Below, piece after piece: positions 14,904 to 17,103 of a DNA stretch of 17,103 nucleotides. Source of the DNA: Candidatus Kaiserbacteria bacterium (lineage in GTDB: Bacteria; Patescibacteria; Paceibacteria; UBA9973; UBA2100); the NCBI GenBank assembly GCA_002401495.1, contig NVTG01000022.1, positions 1 to 17,103 of the forward strand, read 5' to 3'. Within the stretch, counting starts at the first letter, position 1. Every line of letters starts with the position of its first letter. Under the pieces are notes generated by a model. That model saw nothing but the letters and a program-made list of their open reading frames with translations, ran no database searches and was not told the origin of the DNA. Position numbers and translations under genes: made by a program.

Positions 14904-14940
14904 AAAGACTCTCAGCAATTCGTTGCTGGGGGTCTTTCTT
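14904..14940 (+). terminator. Intrinsic terminator of the ABC exporter
   Basis: A 15-bp stem (14904-14918 with 14923-14937, two G-U pairs) is closed by a TTCG loop and followed by a T-rich tail (CTTTTTA). It begins 4 nt after the stop codon. Confidence 0.92.
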
Positions 14941-14952
14941 TTTAATAGTGCG

Positions 14953-14961
14953 TGCTAAACT
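14953..14961 (+). promoter_or_regulatory. Extended -10 promoter of ddl
   Basis: TGC followed by TAAACT (14956-14961) is an extended -10 with 6 nt before the ATG at 14968, placing the start of transcription at the start codon. The -35 region falls in the terminator tail and is weak. There is no Shine-Dalgarno site. Confidence 0.55.
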
Positions 14962-14967
14962 ACACCA

Positions 14968-15933
14968 ATGACACGTATAAACGTTGGAGTTTTACGAGGC
15001 GGCCCCTCAAATGAATACGACATCTCTTTAATTACAGGTGCTACGGTTTTGGAGAATCTTCCTGAAGAAAAATACAACGTTAAAGATATTCTAATTTCCA
15101 AAAACGGTGAATGGCACTCACGTGGAATACCGGTTAATCCAGAAAAGGCCTTAAGAGGTATTGATGTTGTCTTTAATGCACTGCACGGTGAATATGGTGA
15201 AGACGGAGAAGTTCAAAAGCTTTTAGACGCTCACCGTGTGCCGTATACGGGTTCTGGGGTGTTTGCTTCATCTCTGGCTATGAATAAGGCAAAGGCACAT
15301 TCTTTTGCTAAGAATATTCCAGGAATTCGAGTTCCGGAGTTCCTTGTGGTTCGTAAGAATGATTCTTTAAAGGAAGCGGCGCAAAAGGTTTTTGCACAAT
15401 TCGGTCCAAAATATATTGTTAAGCCACTTCGTGGTGGATCTTCATTAGGAATTGCAATTGCTGAATCTGTTTCAGATCTTCCAAGGGTGTTGTCGGATGC
15501 GTTTGAGAGTACTGATTCTGTTATCGTTGAACAATTTATTTCCGGTAAAGAGGGAACTTGTGGCGTGGTGAACGATTTTAGAGATTCTAGAGTTTACGCA
15601 TTACCACCAGTTGAAATTCGACACACTGAGCATTTCTGGAGTTATGATTCTAAGTATGATGATTCAACAGAGGAAATATGTCCTGCTAATTTTTCGACTT
15701 CTGAAAAGAAGATAATAGAGGAAGCATCAATTGCTATTCATGAGGCTCTTGGGTTAGAACACTACTCTCGTTCTGATTTTATAATCACACCTTCAGGAAT
15801 ATACTTTCTTGAAACGAATACCCTTCCTGGGTTGGCACCGGCGTGTTTGTTACCTAAAGCGCTTGATGCTGTAGGGGTTTCGGTTCCAGATTTTCTTGAT
15901 CATGTTGTTACTCTAGCTATTAAAAAAGGGTAG
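14968..15933 (+). CDS. ddl: D-alanine--D-alanine ligase
   Basis: This ATP-grasp enzyme joins two D-alanines for the peptidoglycan stem peptide in the cytoplasm. It has 321 residues, normal for the family. GGPSNEYDISL (11-21) matches the N-terminal substrate loop with Glu16. ALHGEYGEDGEVQKLL (71-86), KPLRGGSSLGI (152-162; the usual Glu before GSS is Gly) and YDSKY (226-230, omega-loop Tyr) follow. YSRSDF (266-271) supplies Arg268 and a metal ligand, and LETNTLPGL (281-289) the last Glu and Asn ligands. Where E. coli DdlB has Ser281, which contacts the second substrate, this protein appears to have Cys293. D-Ala-D-Ala is the most likely product, but a depsipeptide variant cannot be excluded by eye. 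Confidence 0.93.
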   Translation: MTRINVGVLRGGPSNEYDISLITGATVLENLPEEKYNVKDILISKNGEWHSRGIPVNPEKALRGIDVVFNALHGEYGEDGEVQKLLDAHRVPYTGSGVFASSLAMNKAKAHSFAKNIPGIRVPEFLVVRKNDSLKEAAQKVFAQFGPKYIVKPLRGGSSLGIAIAESVSDLPRVLSDAFESTDSVIVEQFISGKEGTCGVVNDFRDSRVYALPPVEIRHTEHFWSYDSKYDDSTEEICPANFSTSEKKIIEEASIAIHEALGLEHYSRSDFIITPSGIYFLETNTLPGLAPACLLPKALDAVGVSVPDFLDHVVTLAIKKG

Positions 15934-15974
15934 TTTGTGATAATGTCCACGTAGCTAGCAAAAGGAGTACCGTC

Positions 15975-16322
15975 ATGGGTACCAGAACACGCAGAAAGAT
16001 CGACAGGGATTCGCGTAAGCGAAGTGGACCATCTGAGTATCAACTGAAAGTGATTGCCAGGCAAAAAGGGTTAAGACCGCCTATTTGCATTCCCGATCTA
16101 CCGGAATCCCAAGCAGATATTTGGAGGGAGGCAGGTGTCATCATCATGGTTGTGAAAGGTAAATACGGGTTCATTAAAACCAAAAACAACCCTAAGCTTT
16201 TCTTTTACTCCAGCGAATTCCCATCCCTGTCCCTTTCTGAGAACGATATAGGTAGGGAGGTTTCGTTTGAGGTGAGTGCCAATAGCAAGGGTCCTGTTGC
16301 GATTAAGATAGAGTTTGTTTAA
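15975..16322 (+). CDS. Cold-shock-domain protein with basic N-terminal tail
   Basis: This 115-residue protein has a divergent cold-shock (OB-fold) domain at its C-terminus. KYGFIKT (63-69) stands for RNP1, LFFYSSEF (75-82) for RNP2, then VSFEV (96-100) and KGPVAIKI (105-112), matching the end of CspA-type domains. Residues 1-35 form a very basic tail rich in Arg and Lys, which classic CspA proteins lack. Single-stranded RNA or DNA binding is expected. The start is firm: AAAGGAG at 15961-15967, 7 nt before ATG. It lies 41 nt after ddl; a -10-like GATAAT at 15939-15944 may drive it, but read-through from ddl is also possible. The aromatic surface is partly changed (FFY instead of FVH). Confidence 0.75.
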   Translation: MGTRTRRKIDRDSRKRSGPSEYQLKVIARQKGLRPPICIPDLPESQADIWREAGVIIMVVKGKYGFIKTKNNPKLFFYSSEFPSLSLSENDIGREVSFEVSANSKGPVAIKIEFV

Positions 16323-16343
16323 GGGCGGCGTGAGTCGCCCTTT
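16321..16343 (+). terminator. Terminator at the stop of the cold-shock gene
   Basis: A 7-bp stem (AAGGGCG at 16321-16327 with CGCCCTT at 16336-16342) with an 8-nt loop begins inside the TAA stop codon. The T-run after it is short (TTT then CGCG). Confidence 0.65.
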
Positions 16344-16352
16344 CGCGTACTC

Positions 16353-16380
16353 TTGCGATTGCTGGGAAGTAGGTTAAAAT
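16353..16380 (+). promoter_or_regulatory. Promoter of the tRNA-Ala gene
   Basis: TTGCGA (16353-16358, 4/6), a 16-bp spacer and TAAAAT (16375-16380, 5/6). Predicted start near 16387, leaving a pre-tRNA leader of about 40 nt. Confidence 0.65.
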
Positions 16381-16387
16381 ATTCGCG

Positions 16388-16427
16388 TATAGGAAATAGT
16401 GGATTTCCTAACCAAAACAGTAGTTTT
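16388..16427 (+). other. Pre-tRNA leader with two hairpins
   Basis: Two perfect 7-bp stems fill the leader: AGGAAAT (16391-16397) with ATTTCCT (16403-16409), and CCAAAAC (16412-16418) with GTTTTGG (16423-16429). The second includes the first two Gs of the mature tRNA and so competes with the acceptor stem at the RNase P cleavage site. Confidence 0.55.
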
Positions 16428-16501
16428 GGGCCAGTAGCTCAGTTGGCTAGAGCGCCTCACTTGCACTGAGGAGGCCGGGGGTTCGAGTCCTCTCTGGTCC
16501 A
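16428..16501 (+). tRNA. tRNA-Ala(UGC)
   Basis: The full cloverleaf can be drawn: acceptor GGGCCAG (16428-16434) with CTGGTCC (16494-16500), D-stem GCTC/GAGC, anticodon stem CCTCA/TGAGG with loop CTTGCAC (16460-16466), so anticodon TGC at 16462-16464, and T-loop TTCGAGT (16482-16488). The G3-U70 wobble pair that identifies alanine tRNA is present (third acceptor pair). The discriminator is A16501. CCA is not encoded, so it must be added by a nucleotidyltransferase. Confidence 0.97.
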
Positions 16502-16518
16502 CATTAGGCCACTAGACA

Positions 16519-16546
16519 GCAAAACCGCTAAACAAGGCGGTTTTGT
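16519..16546 (+). terminator. Intrinsic terminator of the tRNA unit
   Basis: A 10-bp stem (16519-16528 with 16537-16546, core AAAACCGC with GCGGTTTT, one G-U pair) with an 8-nt loop. The T-run is inside the 3' arm (TTTTGT). Confidence 0.8.
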
Positions 16547-16577
16547 CAGTTAGGTGGTGGGGATAATTAGGAACTAC

Positions 16578-16605
16578 TTGATTTAATACAGTTTTATGGC
16601 ATAAT
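16578..16605 (+). promoter_or_regulatory. Promoter of the 101-aa orphan
   Basis: TTGATT (16578-16583), a 16-bp spacer and CATAAT (16600-16605), with TGG directly before the -10 (extended -10). The predicted start near 16612 gives a leader of about 60 nt, the longest in the window for a protein gene. Confidence 0.7.
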
Positions 16606-16660
16606 ATCAGTAGAAAAATTCTCTTCTTAAAACTCTTTGTGATTGTCGCAAGAGGTTTGG

Positions 16661-16666
16661 AGGAGG
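16661..16666 (+). promoter_or_regulatory. Perfect Shine-Dalgarno of the 101-aa orphan
   Basis: AGGAGG, a perfect anti-16S complement, lies 5 nt before the ATG at 16672. This decides the start against an upstream in-frame GTG at 16639, which has no such site. Confidence 0.85.
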
Positions 16667-16671
16667 GAAGA

Positions 16672-16977
16672 ATGTCCAAGAAAAACTCTAAGTGGCTCTT
16701 ACTGACGCCACAAGAAAAGAAAGCTTACCACGCTAAATGGAGCCTAGAAACGTGGACGAAGCTTAAAGAAGCTTACGATGCACTCAAGGTCAATTTCTCA
16801 GATCATGAACTATGCACGTTCTATGAAAGTCTGCTGAACGAGCAGATCGAGGGCGAAATTGACACAGCTGGAATCTTGACAAGATTTCACAAGGGCGATC
16901 AAAGCATGACTATTGATCAATCAGTAGATCTGTTCGTTACTGCTTTGTGGACAGCATCGCGTGAGCCACTTGCGTAA
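16672..16977 (+). CDS. Orphan 101-residue protein with strong ribosome site
   Basis: I do not recognise this protein. It has 101 residues and is mostly helical, with no membrane segment. The first 40 residues are lysine- and tryptophan-rich (KW at 7-8, KW at 22-23, TW at 28-29), and the rest is acidic with a single cysteine (48). It has a good extended -10 promoter, a 60-nt leader, a perfect Shine-Dalgarno and a downstream terminator, so it should be well expressed. Codon choice resembles the other small Shine-Dalgarno-led genes. The tRNA gene upstream has its own terminator, so the two are separate units. No function can be offered. Confidence 0.75.
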   Translation: MSKKNSKWLLLTPQEKKAYHAKWSLETWTKLKEAYDALKVNFSDHELCTFYESLLNEQIEGEIDTAGILTRFHKGDQSMTIDQSVDLFVTALWTASREPLA

Positions 16978-16997
16978 AAACAGAGCCAGAACCCTAA

Positions 16998-17029
16998 AAC
17001 CACCGATTGGATACGTCCTGTCGGTGGTT
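16998..17029. terminator. Terminator between convergent genes
   Basis: A 9-bp stem (AACCACCGA at 16998-17006 with TCGGTGGTT at 17021-17029) with a small inner GGA/TCC stem in the loop. Reading +, it is followed by AACTATTTTCG. Reading -, it is followed by TTAGGG after the TT of the stem. It lies between a plus-strand gene and a minus-strand gene end and may serve both. Confidence 0.65.
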
Positions 17030-17031
17030 AA

Positions 17032-17103
17032 CTATTTTCGTTCTTCCAAATAGTCCAACCAAATCCTTTTACAAATCTCAAAGTGCCTATTAAAGGCTTC
17101 TTC
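17032..17103 (-). CDS. C-terminal end of a minus-strand gene (partial)
   Basis: Reading the minus strand from the right edge, a frame is open for 23 codons to a TAG at 17034-17032. It encodes an amphipathic, charged helix containing HFEICKRIWLDYLEERK at the end. The composition looks like a real protein C-terminus, and the hairpin just beyond the stop fits as its terminator. The gene body is outside the window, so its identity is unknown. This would be the only minus-strand gene. Confidence 0.5.
   Translation of the reverse strand, partial: EEAFNRHFEICKRIWLDYLEERK

Noticed and set aside
2006..16356. A 12-base word, GCGTACTCTTGC, occurs at 2006-2017 and 16345-16356, both next to promoters.
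   Set aside because: In a 17-kb window several 12-base repeats are expected by chance, and the word lies in different parts of the two promoters (before the -10 in one, over the -35 in the other).
16639..16671. GTG start lengthening the 101-residue orphan by 11 residues.
   Set aside because: The perfect AGGAGG at 16661-16666 is placed for the ATG at 16672.
1..17103. Search for CRISPR arrays, insertion sequences, phage genes, restriction or toxin-antitoxin systems.
   Set aside because: No spaced direct repeats, transposase or integrase motifs, terminal inverted repeats or defence-gene motifs were seen. The small paralogs were considered as a toxin-antitoxin pair but they resemble each other, have separate promoters and lack known motifs.

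Overview
The window reads as a compact bacterial genome of Candidate Phyla Radiation (Patescibacteria, Parcubacteria-like) type. The reasons are the short intergenic gaps, the streamlined UvrA and UvrC, divergent but recognisable Ddl and MurB, many small lysine-rich orphan proteins, and base composition near 40% GC by eye. The assignment is inference; no 16S or ribosomal protein marker is present. TGA is used as an ordinary stop (uvrC, the ABC transporter and the second small paralog), so the code 25 of Gracilibacteria/Absconditabacteria does not apply. Every complete gene lies on the + strand; a convergent gene enters from the right edge.

Layout. (1) 143-1500: a two-gene unit with a membrane-anchored M14 zinc carboxypeptidase and a MauE/DoxX-like membrane protein. 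(2) 1567-1962: a 131-residue orphan with its own terminator. (3) 2034-4845: membrane-anchored cyclophilin, PIF1-like helicase, and membrane-anchored FKBP isomerase. (4) 4871-11887: a nucleotide excision repair block, uvrB - zinc-ribbon orphan - uvrA - two small paralogous orphans - uvrC, running by a 4-bp overlap into murB (to 12807). (5) 12791-13020: a short, strongly delimited transcription unit that encodes a 47-residue ORF or a structured RNA. (6) 13067-14899: ABC exporter. (7) 14968-16322: ddl and a cold-shock-domain protein. (8) 16353-16977: tRNA-Ala(UGC) and a 101-residue orphan. (9) 17032-17103: C-terminal end of a minus-strand gene.

How the genes work together. UvrA, UvrB and UvrC together form the whole damage-recognition and dual-incision system, and the PIF1-like helicase may contribute to genome maintenance. 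MurB, Ddl and possibly the M14 peptidase serve peptidoglycan precursor synthesis or turnover. The two anchored isomerases and the MauE-like protein suggest folding or thiol chemistry outside the membrane.

Two cross-cutting signals stand out. First, several enzyme genes have a -10 box 6-10 nt before the start codon and no leader, while the small orphan genes carry clear Shine-Dalgarno sites. Second, the two small genes between uvrA and uvrC share both a protein motif and an upstream promoter block, so they look like a tandem duplication. The best candidate for something undescribed is the 12791-13020 unit.
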